Shown here in pieces: positions 25,963 to 35,267 of a stretch of 64,000 nt of DNA. This DNA comes from CADEEN01 sp040384625. Its GTDB lineage: Bacteria > Pseudomonadota > Gammaproteobacteria > Burkholderiales > Burkholderiaceae_C. The stretch spans positions 16,365 through 80,364 of the forward strand of contig JAZKIW010000081.1 in NCBI GenBank assembly GCA_040384625.1, written 5' to 3'. Below the pieces are notes generated by a model. The model was not told the DNA's origin and did no database searches. It saw only the letters and a program-made list of their open reading frames with translations. How positions within the stretch are numbered: position 1 is the stretch's first letter; each line of letters begins with the position of its first letter. The position numbers and the translations under genes are program-made.

Positions 25963-26718
25963 ATGACCGCGCCGAAAGAACTCCCGCTCGCGTCACTGCA
26001 GTTCTACGCCACGGCGCCCTACCCGTGCAGCTACTTGCCGGGCCGCCAGGCACGCTCGCAGGTGGCCACGCCCAGTCACCTGATCCACGCCGACGCCTAC
26101 TCAGGCCTGGTGGCCAACGGTTTCCGGCGCAGCGGCATGTTCACCTACCGCCCTCATTGCGACGGCTGTCGAGCCTGCGTGCCCCTGCGCGTGCCGGTCC
26201 AGACATTCCACGCCACACGCAGCCAACGCCGTGCCTGGAAGGCGCACAAGCACCTGGTGGCGCGGGTGCTGCGCCTGGGCTTCCTGCCCGAGCACTACCA
26301 GCTCTACCTGCGCTACCAGAGCGGACGCCACAGCGGCGGCGGGATGGATCAGGACAGCGTCGATCAGTACACCCAGTTCCTGCTGCAAAGCAGGGTCAAT
26401 TCCAGACTGGTCGAGTTTCGCGAACCGGCGCGTGAGGGCCACGAGGGCCTCGGCGCGCTGAAGATGGTGGCCATCCTCGATGTCCTGAGTGACGGACTCT
26501 CGGCCGTCTACACCTTCTACGAGCCGGAGCCCGATGCCAGCTACGGCACCTACAGCGTGCTGTGGCAGATCGAGCAGACCCGGATCCTGCAGTTGCCGCA
26601 CGTCTACCTCGGTTACTGGATCGAAGCCAGCGCCAAGATGGCTTACAAGGCGGGCTTCGGGCCGCACGAGTTGCTGGTCGACGGGCACTGGGTCGCGGCC
26701 AGTCAGCCGGCGGGCTGA
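25963..26718 (+). CDS. bpt: Aspartate/glutamate leucyltransferase (arginyltransferase-like)
   Basis: Bpt adds leucine to proteins with N-terminal Asp or Glu. The 251-aa protein begins with the family's ASLQFYATAPYPCSYLPGRQ and has the cysteine pair CDGCRACVPLRV. Further marks are YLRYQSGRHSGGGMDQDS, SAVYTFYEPE and the C-terminal YLGYWIEASAKMAYKAGFGP. The ATG at 25963 starts seven bases after the aat stop. With Aat it feeds both classes of secondary destabilising residues into the ClpS/ClpAP route. Confidence 0.95.
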   Translation: MTAPKELPLASLQFYATAPYPCSYLPGRQARSQVATPSHLIHADAYSGLVANGFRRSGMFTYRPHCDGCRACVPLRVPVQTFHATRSQRRAWKAHKHLVARVLRLGFLPEHYQLYLRYQSGRHSGGGMDQDSVDQYTQFLLQSRVNSRLVEFREPAREGHEGLGALKMVAILDVLSDGLSAVYTFYEPEPDASYGTYSVLWQIEQTRILQLPHVYLGYWIEASAKMAYKAGFGPHELLVDGHWVAASQPAG

Positions 26719-26730
26719 CCCGCGCGCGCC

Positions 26731-27576
26731 GTGCACGTCTCGATCGCGCCCAGGCTGCGCCTGTTCATCGACGTCGAGGGCGCGGGCCTGGTGCCCGAAG
26801 GCACGGGCATGCGCGCCAAGCCGACCCTGATCCTGCTGCACGGGGGACCGGGCTACGACCACAACAGCTTCAAGCCGCTGTTTTCGCAACTCTGCGATGT
26901 GGCGCAACTCGTCTATGTCGATCACCGTGGCCATGGCCGCAGCGATGCCTGCCCGGTGGCCGAGTGCACGCTCGACCTGCTCGCCGACGATGTCGTGCGT
27001 CTGTGCGATGCGCTGGGCATCACCGAACCGATCGTGCTCGGCCAGTCCTTCGGTGGCTTCGTGGCCCAGCGCTACATCGCGCGCCATCCTCAGCACCCGT
27101 CCAAGGTGATCCTGTCCAGCACCTCGGCGCGCCTGTCCTTGGCGCGCAAGCTCGTGATGTTCGAGCGCCTGGGTGGTCCCTCGGCTCGGCACGCCGCCGA
27201 GCGCTTCTGGACGACACCCGATGCCGCCACATGGGCCGAGTACAGCCGCGTCTGCCGACCGCTCTACAACCGGCTAGCGGCAGACGACGAAGCCGCGCAG
27301 CGCACCGTGTTCCGGCCCGAGATCTTGTTCCACTGGGCGGCCACCGAGCAGCAGACGATGGACCTGCTCCCAGGTCTCGCCAACGCCGCATGCCCAGTGC
27401 TAGTGATGGCCGGCGAGCTCGACCCGGTCTGCCCGCTCGCCGACGCGCAAGACATCGCACAGGCCCTGCCGGCGCGCTGGCTGCAATTCGCGACTTTCCC
27501 CGACTGCGGGCACGGTGTCTGGCGCGACGACCCGGTGGCCGCCTTCAAGGTGCTGCGCCGCTTCATTGCGGCCTGA
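26731..27576 (+). CDS. Alpha/beta hydrolase (proline iminopeptidase-like)
   Basis: This 281-aa protein has the alpha/beta-hydrolase fold. The oxyanion motif is LLHGGPGYDHNS near residue 36, the nucleophile elbow is VLGQSFGGFVAQ (Ser) near 103, the acid is in MAGELDPVCP, and the histidine is in DCGHGVWRDD. The HGGPG motif suits proline iminopeptidases and related peptidases. It starts with a GTG, 12 bases after bpt, where many Burkholderiales have pyrD. An aminopeptidase next to N-degron enzymes is suggestive but unproven. Confidence 0.85.
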   Translation: MHVSIAPRLRLFIDVEGAGLVPEGTGMRAKPTLILLHGGPGYDHNSFKPLFSQLCDVAQLVYVDHRGHGRSDACPVAECTLDLLADDVVRLCDALGITEPIVLGQSFGGFVAQRYIARHPQHPSKVILSSTSARLSLARKLVMFERLGGPSARHAAERFWTTPDAATWAEYSRVCRPLYNRLAADDEAAQRTVFRPEILFHWAATEQQTMDLLPGLANAACPVLVMAGELDPVCPLADAQDIAQALPARWLQFATFPDCGHGVWRDDPVAAFKVLRRFIAA

Positions 27577-27601
27577 GCGCCGCGAGGCGCCCGAGCGGCC
27601 G

Positions 27602-29086
<1,485 letters not shown>

Positions 29087-29108
29087 GGGCGCTCGACCAG
29101 AGCTCGCT

Positions 29109-29711
29109 TCAGAAGGTGACCTTGGCCTGGCGCAGGAGCTGCGCCGTGTCGTGCAAGGGCAAACCCATGATACCGGTGTAGCTCCCGTCGATGCGCTGGA
29201 TCCAGGCTGCGGCCCGGCCCTGGATCGCGTAAGCACCGGCCTTGCCGAAGGGCTCACGGCTGGCGATGTAGAGCGCCACGTCGCGCGCCGTGATGGGTGC
29301 GAAGTGCACGTGCGACACACTCAGCGCGAACAGCGTGCGCCTGCCCGCGCTGATCGCCACGGCCGTCAACACCCGGTGCGTGCGACCTGACAGCGCCAAC
29401 AGCATGGCCAGCGCATGGTCGCTGTCGGTCGGTTTGCCCAGGATCCTCGTGCCGAGCGCCACCGTGGTGTCTGCGGTGAGGACTGGCGCCTCGGGCAGCC
29501 CCCTTGCCTTCAGGCGTCTGCGTGCGGCGGCGAGCTTGGCGCGCGTGACGCGCTCAACGTAAGCCGCGGGGAGTTCCGCGTCGCGCTCCGCTTCGAGGGC
29601 CTCGACATCCTCGGCGTCATCGGCCAGAAGCAGCTCGTGGCGCGCCCCGAGCTGGTCGAGCAGCTGAGCCCGGCGCGGACTCTGCGAGGCCAGGTAGATG
29701 AAGGTCGTCAT
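29109..29711 (-). CDS. maf: Maf family nucleoside triphosphate pyrophosphatase
   Basis: This 200-aa house-cleaning enzyme should hydrolyse non-canonical or modified nucleotides. The family signature YLASQSPRRAQLLDQLG is at the N-terminus, ADTTVALGTRILGKP is the central loop, and GAYAIQGRAAAWIQRIDGSY is near the C-terminus. Its start overlaps the rlmH stop as ATGA. It is more likely the dTTP/UTP type than the m7GTP type, judging by general context only. Confidence 0.94.
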   Translation of the reverse strand: MTTFIYLASQSPRRAQLLDQLGARHELLLADDAEDVEALEAERDAELPAAYVERVTRAKLAAARRRLKARGLPEAPVLTADTTVALGTRILGKPTDSDHALAMLLALSGRTHRVLTAVAISAGRRTLFALSVSHVHFAPITARDVALYIASREPFGKAGAYAIQGRAAAWIQRIDGSYTGIMGLPLHDTAQLLRQAKVTF

Positions 29712-30187
29712 TCGCGATGGTACGGATGGCCCGCGCTGAGCGACCAGGCACGGTACAAGGCCTCGGCCAACAGAACGCGCACGAAGGCATGGGGCAGGGT
29801 CAGGTCGGACAGGCGCAAGGTCTCGTCGGCGCTGGACTTCAAGACCGGTTCGAGTCCGTCGGGACCGCCGACGACCAGGGCCACGTCGCGTCCGTCGCCG
29901 AGCCAGAAGCGCAGGCGCTCGGCCAACTGAGCCGTGCTCCGGCGCTCGCCTCGCTCGTCCAGCACGACTCGGCGCGCGCCCTTGGCGTGTTGCTGGAGGG
30001 CCGCCTCGATGCGTCGACCTTCGGCCGCCACCAGGGCCGGCGCACTCTTGCCTAGCGTGCGGGGCTCGGCCTTCAGCGCTTTCAGCTCGAGCCTGAGTTC
30101 GGGTGGAAAGCGCTTGGCAAAGTCATCGAAAGCCGCATCGGCCCAGGCCGGCTGGCGCTGGCCGATGGCGACCAGCACCAGCTTCAT
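29708..30187 (-). CDS. rlmH: 23S rRNA (pseudouridine1915-N3)-methyltransferase
   Basis: RlmH is a SPOUT methyltransferase that methylates pseudouridine 1915 in helix 69 of 23S rRNA. The 159-aa protein shows LVVGGPDGLEPVL (the knotted SAM site) and the C-terminal LTLPHAFVRVLLAEALYRAW followed by GHPYHRE, which are diagnostic. The ATG at 30187 is fixed by its ATGA overlap with the rsfS stop. The rsfS-rlmH pairing is very widely conserved. Confidence 0.96.
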   Translation of the reverse strand: MKLVLVAIGQRQPAWADAAFDDFAKRFPPELRLELKALKAEPRTLGKSAPALVAAEGRRIEAALQQHAKGARRVVLDERGERRSTAQLAERLRFWLGDGRDVALVVGGPDGLEPVLKSSADETLRLSDLTLPHAFVRVLLAEALYRAWSLSAGHPYHRE

Positions 30188-30756
30188 CGAGCGCGACGCG
30201 GCGCGCTGCTGGCCTTCTGGGCGGGCGCCTTCTTCACGCCCACGGTGCGCGACACCCCCTTCTTCGGCGCGGTCTTCGCGGGCACCTTGACAGGCAAACG
30301 CTTCTTTGCCGGCGCAGCCTTCTTCGGCGCGGTTTTGGCGGCCGCCTTTTTCACGCCAGCCTTCTGCGCCGTCGGCTTGGCCTCGGCCGCCTTGACCAGG
30401 CCCTTGGCTTCGCTGGCGAGGCTCATCTTGACCGGCTTCTCGCCCCAGATCTCTTCGAGGTGGTAGTAGTCGCGAATGCTCGGCTGCATGATGTGCGCGA
30501 CCGCTGCGCCACAGTCGACGATGATCCACTCGCCGTTGTCCTCGCCCTCGGTGCGCAACACCTGCATTCCGCGCGACTTGACCGCGTCGCGCACGCTCGC
30601 CGCGAGCGCCTTGGTCTGCCGGTTGCTCGTGCCCGAAGCGACGATCACGCGCTCGAAAAGCGGCGACAGGTGCTCGGTGTTGAAGACGCGGATGTTCTGC
30701 GCCTTCGTGTCTTCGAGGCCATCGACGATGGCGCGTTGCAGCTTGCGGATGTCCAT
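30184..30756 (-). CDS. rsfS: Ribosome silencing factor RsfS with a basic H1-like tail
   Basis: RsfS binds ribosomal protein uL14 and blocks subunit joining in slow growth. The first 110 residues are a normal family member: AIVDGLEDTKAQNIRVF, VIVASGTSNRQTKALA and WIIVDCGAAVAHIMQ. After about residue 112 comes a tail of roughly 78 residues rich in Lys, Ala and Pro, with KTAPKK repeated at about 141 and 161. The usual length is about 105-120 aa, so the tail is an addition. It looks like bacterial histone-H1-type tails and may bind rRNA or DNA. It begins directly after the nadD stop. Confidence 0.94.
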   Translation of the reverse strand: MDIRKLQRAIVDGLEDTKAQNIRVFNTEHLSPLFERVIVASGTSNRQTKALAASVRDAVKSRGMQVLRTEGEDNGEWIIVDCGAAVAHIMQPSIRDYYHLEEIWGEKPVKMSLASEAKGLVKAAEAKPTAQKAGVKKAAAKTAPKKAAPAKKRLPVKVPAKTAPKKGVSRTVGVKKAPAQKASSAPRRAR

Positions 30757-31359
30757 TCAACTCCCAGGTGGCGCCCCGTCGGGCAGGTACAGGCCGTGCT
30801 GTCCAATATAGCGTGCCACCGCGGGCGGCAGCAAATGATCGACCCGCTCGCCGCGCGCCACGCGTTCGCGGATCGCGGTCGCGGCAACGTCCATCGAAGG
30901 CAGCGGCAGCACCTGGTAGGCCTGGGCCTGCACCTGTGCGTCGGCCAACTGCGCCGCACCGGGCCGTGCCGCGATGGCCAGCGTGACCAGGGACAACAAC
31001 TCCTGCCAGCCATGCCACGTGTGCAGGTTCGCGAACTGATCCTGCCCGACGACGAGGAACCACTGCGCGTCGGGTTCGCGTTCGCGCAGCGCCTTCACGG
31101 TGTCCAGGGTGTAGCTGGGGCCGACGCGATCGATCTCGCAGCGCTCCAGCACGAAGCGCGGCTCGCCGGCCAGGGCCAGCTTGAGCATCGCGAGGCGGTG
31201 GATGTTGCTGGTGATGCGGCGAGTCTTCTGCCAGGGGTCGCCGGCCGGCACCCAGCGCAACTCGTCCAGCGCGAGGGTGTCCAGGGCGATGCAGGCCAGC
31301 GCGACATGCGCGTTGTGCACGGGGTCGAACGTGCCGCCCAGAAGCCCGATGCGTCGCAT
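30757..31359 (-). CDS. nadD: Nicotinate-nucleotide adenylyltransferase
   Basis: NadD joins ATP and nicotinate mononucleotide to form deamido-NAD in NAD synthesis. The 200-aa protein begins RRIGLLGGTFDPVHNAHVAL, the nucleotidyltransferase motif with the GxFxPxHxxH pattern. It continues with VLERCEIDRVGPSYTLDTVK and ends with ISSTxIR-like ATAIRERVARG. The ATG at 31359 overlaps the hemF stop by one base. The order nadD-rsfS-rlmH is common in bacteria. Confidence 0.96.
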   Translation of the reverse strand: MRRIGLLGGTFDPVHNAHVALACIALDTLALDELRWVPAGDPWQKTRRITSNIHRLAMLKLALAGEPRFVLERCEIDRVGPSYTLDTVKALREREPDAQWFLVVGQDQFANLHTWHGWQELLSLVTLAIAARPGAAQLADAQVQAQAYQVLPLPSMDVAATAIRERVARGERVDHLLPPAVARYIGQHGLYLPDGAPPGS

Positions 31360-32291
31360 CAAACGCAACCGATCCAATCGCGCGGGCGCAGGAAGTCGGT
31401 GTACAGGCGCGCCTCGGGCGTGCCGGCCTCGGGCTGCCAGTCGTAGCGCCACTTCACGATCGGTGGCAGTGACATCAGGATGCTCTCGGTGCGCCCGCCC
31501 GACTGCAGGCCGAACAGGGTACCGCGGTCCCACACCAGGTTGAACTCGACATAGCGCCCGCGCCGGTAGGCCTGGAAGTCGCGCTCGCGCTCGCCGAACG
31601 GGGTGTCGCGACGACGCTGCACGAGCGGCAGGTAGGCCGGCAAAAAGCTGTCGCCGACGGCCTGCAGCATGGCAAAGCTCTGCTCGAAGCCCAGCTCCGA
31701 GAAGTCGTCGAAGAACACGCCGCCGATGCCACGCGGCTCCTTGCGGTGCTTGAGGAAGAAGTATTCGTCGCACCACTGCTTGAACCGCGGGTACTTGTCG
31801 GCGCCGAATGGCGACAACGCATCGCGATTGACACGGTGGAAGTGCGCTGCATCTTCCTCGAAGCCGTAATAGGGGGTGAGGTCCATGCCGCCGCCGAACC
31901 AGGTCACTGGAGTCTGCCCCTGGGGCAGCGCCGCCAGCATGCGCACGTTCATGTGCACAGTGGGCACGAAGGGATTGCGCGGGTGCAGAACCAGGGAGAC
32001 CCCCATCGCCTCGAAGGGCGCTCCGGCCAGCTCGGGCCGGTGCTGCGTGGCCGAGGGTGGCAAGGCCGGGCCGCGCACGTGCGAAAAGCCGACGCCGGCG
32101 CGTTCGAGCAAGGCCCCTTCTTCGAGCAGGCGCGTCAGGCCCTCGCCTTGCAGCTTCTCACCTGCAGGCTTGGTCCAGGCATCGTGGAGGAAGCGCCCCT
32201 GGCCGTCGGCAGCCTCGAGCGCGTCGACGATGCGCTGCTGCAGGCCGAGCAGGTATTCGCGTACGGCGCTGACTTGTGGCGACGCGCTCAT
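31359..32291 (-). CDS. hemF: Oxygen-dependent coproporphyrinogen III oxidase
   Basis: HemF carries out the aerobic oxidative decarboxylation of coproporphyrinogen III in haem synthesis. The 310-aa protein shows the conserved NPFVPTVHMNVRML, TWFGGGMDLTPYYG, the CDEYFFLKHRKEPRGIGGVF block and FFDDFSELGF, and it ends RPRDWIGCV. It begins five bases after the acyltransferase stop and overlaps nadD. It requires oxygen, so the host is at least facultatively aerobic. Confidence 0.97.
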   Translation of the reverse strand: MSASPQVSAVREYLLGLQQRIVDALEAADGQGRFLHDAWTKPAGEKLQGEGLTRLLEEGALLERAGVGFSHVRGPALPPSATQHRPELAGAPFEAMGVSLVLHPRNPFVPTVHMNVRMLAALPQGQTPVTWFGGGMDLTPYYGFEEDAAHFHRVNRDALSPFGADKYPRFKQWCDEYFFLKHRKEPRGIGGVFFDDFSELGFEQSFAMLQAVGDSFLPAYLPLVQRRRDTPFGERERDFQAYRRGRYVEFNLVWDRGTLFGLQSGGRTESILMSLPPIVKWRYDWQPEAGTPEARLYTDFLRPRDWIGCV

Positions 32292-32296
32292 CGCGG

Positions 32297-32914
32297 TCAG
32301 GTTCGCGGCAGGCGCACCGGCGCCGCCAGTTGGGGCCTGCGGCCACGCCGCCGGCCGAGTCGTCCTTCGATCGCCGCCATGTCGCGCGCGGCATCGCCGC
32401 TCAGGCGGATGAAGGAATCGACACCGACGCGCCGTTCGCCGTAATCGAAGAAGGCCAGCGCCAACGGCACTTCGGCCTGCAGCGCGACCTGGTAGAAGCC
32501 GCTGCGCCAGGAATCGCGGTAGCTGCGCGTGCCTTCGGGCGACAGGGCCAACCAGAGGAAACGGTCGTCACGGCGTGCGTCGGTCAGGCGTGCCACCATG
32601 TCGGCCACCGCGCCGCGTGGGCTGTGACGATCGACCGGCACGCCGCCGATCCAGCGCAGCCAGCGCCCGAAGAGCGGCAGAGCGAACAGGCTGTCCTTGC
32701 CCCAGAAGGCGAGTGGAATGCCGATGCCCCACTTGGCGAACACGCCGACCACGAAGTCCCAGTTCGAGGTGTGCGGGTAGACGATCAGCACGCCCTGCTT
32801 CCCCGGCAGGCCGTCGAAGACCACACGCCAGCCGACCAGCGCCATCGCAGCCCGCGCCAGCGCGCTACCGCGCAACTGGATCGGCCGCTCGGTCAGCACC
32901 GCGCTCTGTGTCAT
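32297..32914 (-). CDS. 1-acyl-sn-glycerol-3-phosphate acyltransferase-like protein
   Basis: This 205-aa protein belongs to the PlsC-like lysophospholipid acyltransferases. The catalytic HX4D motif is VYPHTSNWDF near residue 47, and the second motif is LALSPEGTRSYRD near 124, matching the EGTRS block. The ATG at 32914 overlaps the purD stop as ATGA. An N-terminal hydrophobic segment (ALARAAMALVGWRVVF) may anchor it to the membrane. It is shorter than PlsC, and its exact acyl acceptor is not known. Confidence 0.88.
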   Translation of the reverse strand: MTQSAVLTERPIQLRGSALARAAMALVGWRVVFDGLPGKQGVLIVYPHTSNWDFVVGVFAKWGIGIPLAFWGKDSLFALPLFGRWLRWIGGVPVDRHSPRGAVADMVARLTDARRDDRFLWLALSPEGTRSYRDSWRSGFYQVALQAEVPLALAFFDYGERRVGVDSFIRLSGDAARDMAAIEGRLGRRRGRRPQLAAPVRLPRT

Positions 32915-34185
32915 CGTGGCTTCAGTGCCCGGTGACCGATGTCGCTGCGGTACTGCGCGCCATCGAAGCGGATCGGGGCCAGCGCGGTGTAAGCGCGCTG
33001 CTGTGCGGTCCTGACTGAGTCGCCGAGCCCGGTGACGCAGAGCACGCGGCCTCCGCTGGTCACGACGACACCGTCGGCGCGACGCTCGGTGCCGGCGTGA
33101 AACACGATCGCATCGTCGGCCGGCACAGGCAGTCCGCTGATTGGGTCCCCGCTGCGCACCGTCCCCGGATAGCCGTGTGCAGCCATCACGACGCCCAGGG
33201 CGATGCGCCGGTCCCATTGCAGTTCGAGGCTGTCGAGCGTCGCCTGCTCGGCGGTCGCAGTCGCCGCCATCAGCACATCGAGCAGGTCGGTCTTCAAGCG
33301 CATCAGCAGCACCTGGGCCTCTGGGTCGCCCAGGCGCGCGTTGAATTCGACGACACGCGGATTGCCTGCGGGGTCGATCATCAGGCCGGCGTAGAGGAAC
33401 CCGCTGAAGGGCTGACCATCGGCCGCCATGCCGGCAATCGTCGGCAGCACGATCTCGTGCATGACGCGCGCATGCACGTTGGGTGTGACCACCGGCGCCG
33501 GCGAGTACGCACCCATGCCACCGGTGTTCGGGCCGGTATCGTTGTCGAAGATCCGCTTGTGATCCTGGCTGGTGGCCAGCGGCAGCACGCGCAAGCCATC
33601 GCTGACGACGATGAAGCTGGCCTCCTCGCCGGCCATGAACTCCTCGATTACCACCCGCGCGCCCGGCTTGCCGTCGAGCATGAAGTCGATGGCGGCGTGA
33701 GCCTCTTCGGTGGTCATGGCGACCACCACGCCCTTGCCGGCGGCCAGGCCATCGGCCTTGACCACGATGGGGGCGCCTTGGTGGCGGACGTGTTCGTGCG
33801 CAGCCGCGGCTTCGGTGAAGCTGGCGTAAAGGGCAGTCGGGATGCCATGGCGCTGCATGAAGTCCTTCGCGAAGGCCTTCGAGCTCTCGAGTTGGGCGGC
33901 AGCACGCGTCGGCCCGAACACGCGCAGGCCCCGGGCACGGAAAGCATCGACCACACCAGCGGCGAGCGGAGCCTCGGGTCCCACCACTGTGAGCGCGATC
34001 TTCTCGGCCGCCGCAAAGTCGGCCAGAGCGGCGATGTCGGTGATCGGCACATTGCGCAGTGCCGGGTCGAGGGCCGTGCCGCCGTTGCCTGGGGCCACGT
34101 GCACCCGCTGAACCTTGGGCGATTGCGCCAGCTTCCAGGCCAGCGCATGTTCACGGCCGCCGCCGCCGATGACCAAGACTTTCAA
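32911..34185 (-). CDS. purD: Phosphoribosylamine--glycine ligase
   Basis: PurD catalyses the second step of purine synthesis with ATP-grasp chemistry. The 424-aa protein begins MKVLVIGGGGREHALAWKL and has VAPGNGGTA, GPEAPLAAGVVDAFRARGL, the ATP-binding VVKADGLAAGKGVVVA, and the late FNARLGDPEAQVLLMRL. Length and motifs are canonical. It lies four bases after the small coiled-coil gene. Confidence 0.97.
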   Translation of the reverse strand: MKVLVIGGGGREHALAWKLAQSPKVQRVHVAPGNGGTALDPALRNVPITDIAALADFAAAEKIALTVVGPEAPLAAGVVDAFRARGLRVFGPTRAAAQLESSKAFAKDFMQRHGIPTALYASFTEAAAAHEHVRHQGAPIVVKADGLAAGKGVVVAMTTEEAHAAIDFMLDGKPGARVVIEEFMAGEEASFIVVSDGLRVLPLATSQDHKRIFDNDTGPNTGGMGAYSPAPVVTPNVHARVMHEIVLPTIAGMAADGQPFSGFLYAGLMIDPAGNPRVVEFNARLGDPEAQVLLMRLKTDLLDVLMAATATAEQATLDSLELQWDRRIALGVVMAAHGYPGTVRSGDPISGLPVPADDAIVFHAGTERRADGVVVTSGGRVLCVTGLGDSVRTAQQRAYTALAPIRFDGAQYRSDIGHRALKPR

Positions 34186-34189
34186 CGCA

Positions 34190-34483
34190 TCACCTGTAAC
34201 GAAAGAAGATGATCCAGGCCACGTAGACGATCAGAATCACGATCAGCACGGCAATCGTCGGCACCAGCCAGACGAACAGGCGCCTTGCTCGCTGCTGAAG
34301 CGCTGCCGCGCCCTGGTTGACGCTGCTCGCCAGATCGAGGTTCGCGCGCGTGCGGTCGACCAGGTCACGTTGCGCAGCGAGGGCCTCCTTCTGCAAGCTC
34401 AAGGCCTCGCGCTGCACGGCCAGCGCTTCGCGCCGCAGCGCATTGCCTTCCTCCAGCAATTGCTCGACACGTTGTTCGTTCAC
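34190..34483 (-). CDS. Small tail-anchored coiled-coil membrane protein
   Basis: This 97-aa protein is not one I recognise by name. Residues 1-65 are charged and helical, with three exact heptads at about 18-38 (REALAVQ, REALSLQ, KEALAAQ), predicting a coiled coil. Residues about 70-93 form one hydrophobic helix (VWLVPTIAVLIVILIVYVAW), and the protein ends FFRYR. It is therefore probably C-terminally anchored in the inner membrane with the coil in the cytoplasm. It overlaps yebC as ATGA and precedes purD by four bases. Confidence 0.82.
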   Translation of the reverse strand: MNEQRVEQLLEEGNALRREALAVQREALSLQKEALAAQRDLVDRTRANLDLASSVNQGAAALQQRARRLFVWLVPTIAVLIVILIVYVAWIIFFRYR

Positions 34484-35205
34484 TCCACCAGCTCCGCGTT
34501 GTGATAGACGTCCTGCACGTCGTCGAGCTCCTCGATCACATCGAGCAGCTTCTGCATGCGCTGCGCCTCATCGCCGGCAAGTTCGATCGGGTTCTCGGCA
34601 CGCATGGTCACTTCGGCGATCTCGGCCTTCAGGCCCGCCGCTTCGAGCGCGTCCTTCACGCCCTCGAGCGACATCGGCGGCGTCAGCACCTCGATCGAAC
34701 CGTCGTCGCCGGCGATCACGTCGTCGGCACCAGCCTCCAGCGCGATCTCCATGACCTTGTCTTCGCTAACACCCGGCGCGAAGACCAGCTGGCCGCAATG
34801 TTTGAACTGGAAGGCCACCGAACCTTCGGTGCCCATGTTGCCGCCGTACTTGGAGAATGCGTGCCGCACCTCGGCCACGGTGCGCACCCGGTTGTCGGTC
34901 ATGCAGTCGACGATGATTGCGGCGCCACCGATGCCGTAGCCCTCGTAACGGATCTCCTCGTAGCTGACGCCCTCGAGGTTGCCGGTGGCCTTGTCGATGT
35001 TGCGCTTGACGGTCTCGACCGGCAGGTTGACGGCCTTGGCCTTCTCGACCGCCAGGCGCAGGCGTGGATTGGCCGAAACATCACCGCCGCCCAGGCGCGC
35101 CGCGACCATGATCTCGCGGATCACCCGCGTCCAGGCCTTGCCGCGCTTCTCGTCCTGGCGGCCTTTGCGGTGCTGGATGTTGGCCCACTTGGAATGACCC
35201 GCCAT
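34480..35205 (-). CDS. yebC: YebC/PmpR family regulatory protein
   Basis: This 241-aa protein belongs to the YebC/TACO1 family, described as DNA-binding regulators and, for some members, as factors easing translation of proline stretches. The N-terminus MAGHSKWANIQHRKGRQDEK is nearly invariant in the family. Further marks are NLPVETVKRNIDKATG and YEGYGIGGAAIIVDCMTDN. It heads the ten-gene leftward run. The minus strand at 35249-35244 reads TAAAAT, a possible -10 element. Confidence 0.96.
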   Translation of the reverse strand: MAGHSKWANIQHRKGRQDEKRGKAWTRVIREIMVAARLGGGDVSANPRLRLAVEKAKAVNLPVETVKRNIDKATGNLEGVSYEEIRYEGYGIGGAAIIVDCMTDNRVRTVAEVRHAFSKYGGNMGTEGSVAFQFKHCGQLVFAPGVSEDKVMEIALEAGADDVIAGDDGSIEVLTPPMSLEGVKDALEAAGLKAEIAEVTMRAENPIELAGDEAQRMQKLLDVIEELDDVQDVYHNAELVE

Positions 35206-35267
35206 GAAGGAAACTCGCTTTGTTTGCGCTTACGATGCGCTGGATTTTAGTTCGAGGGGATTGAGCG

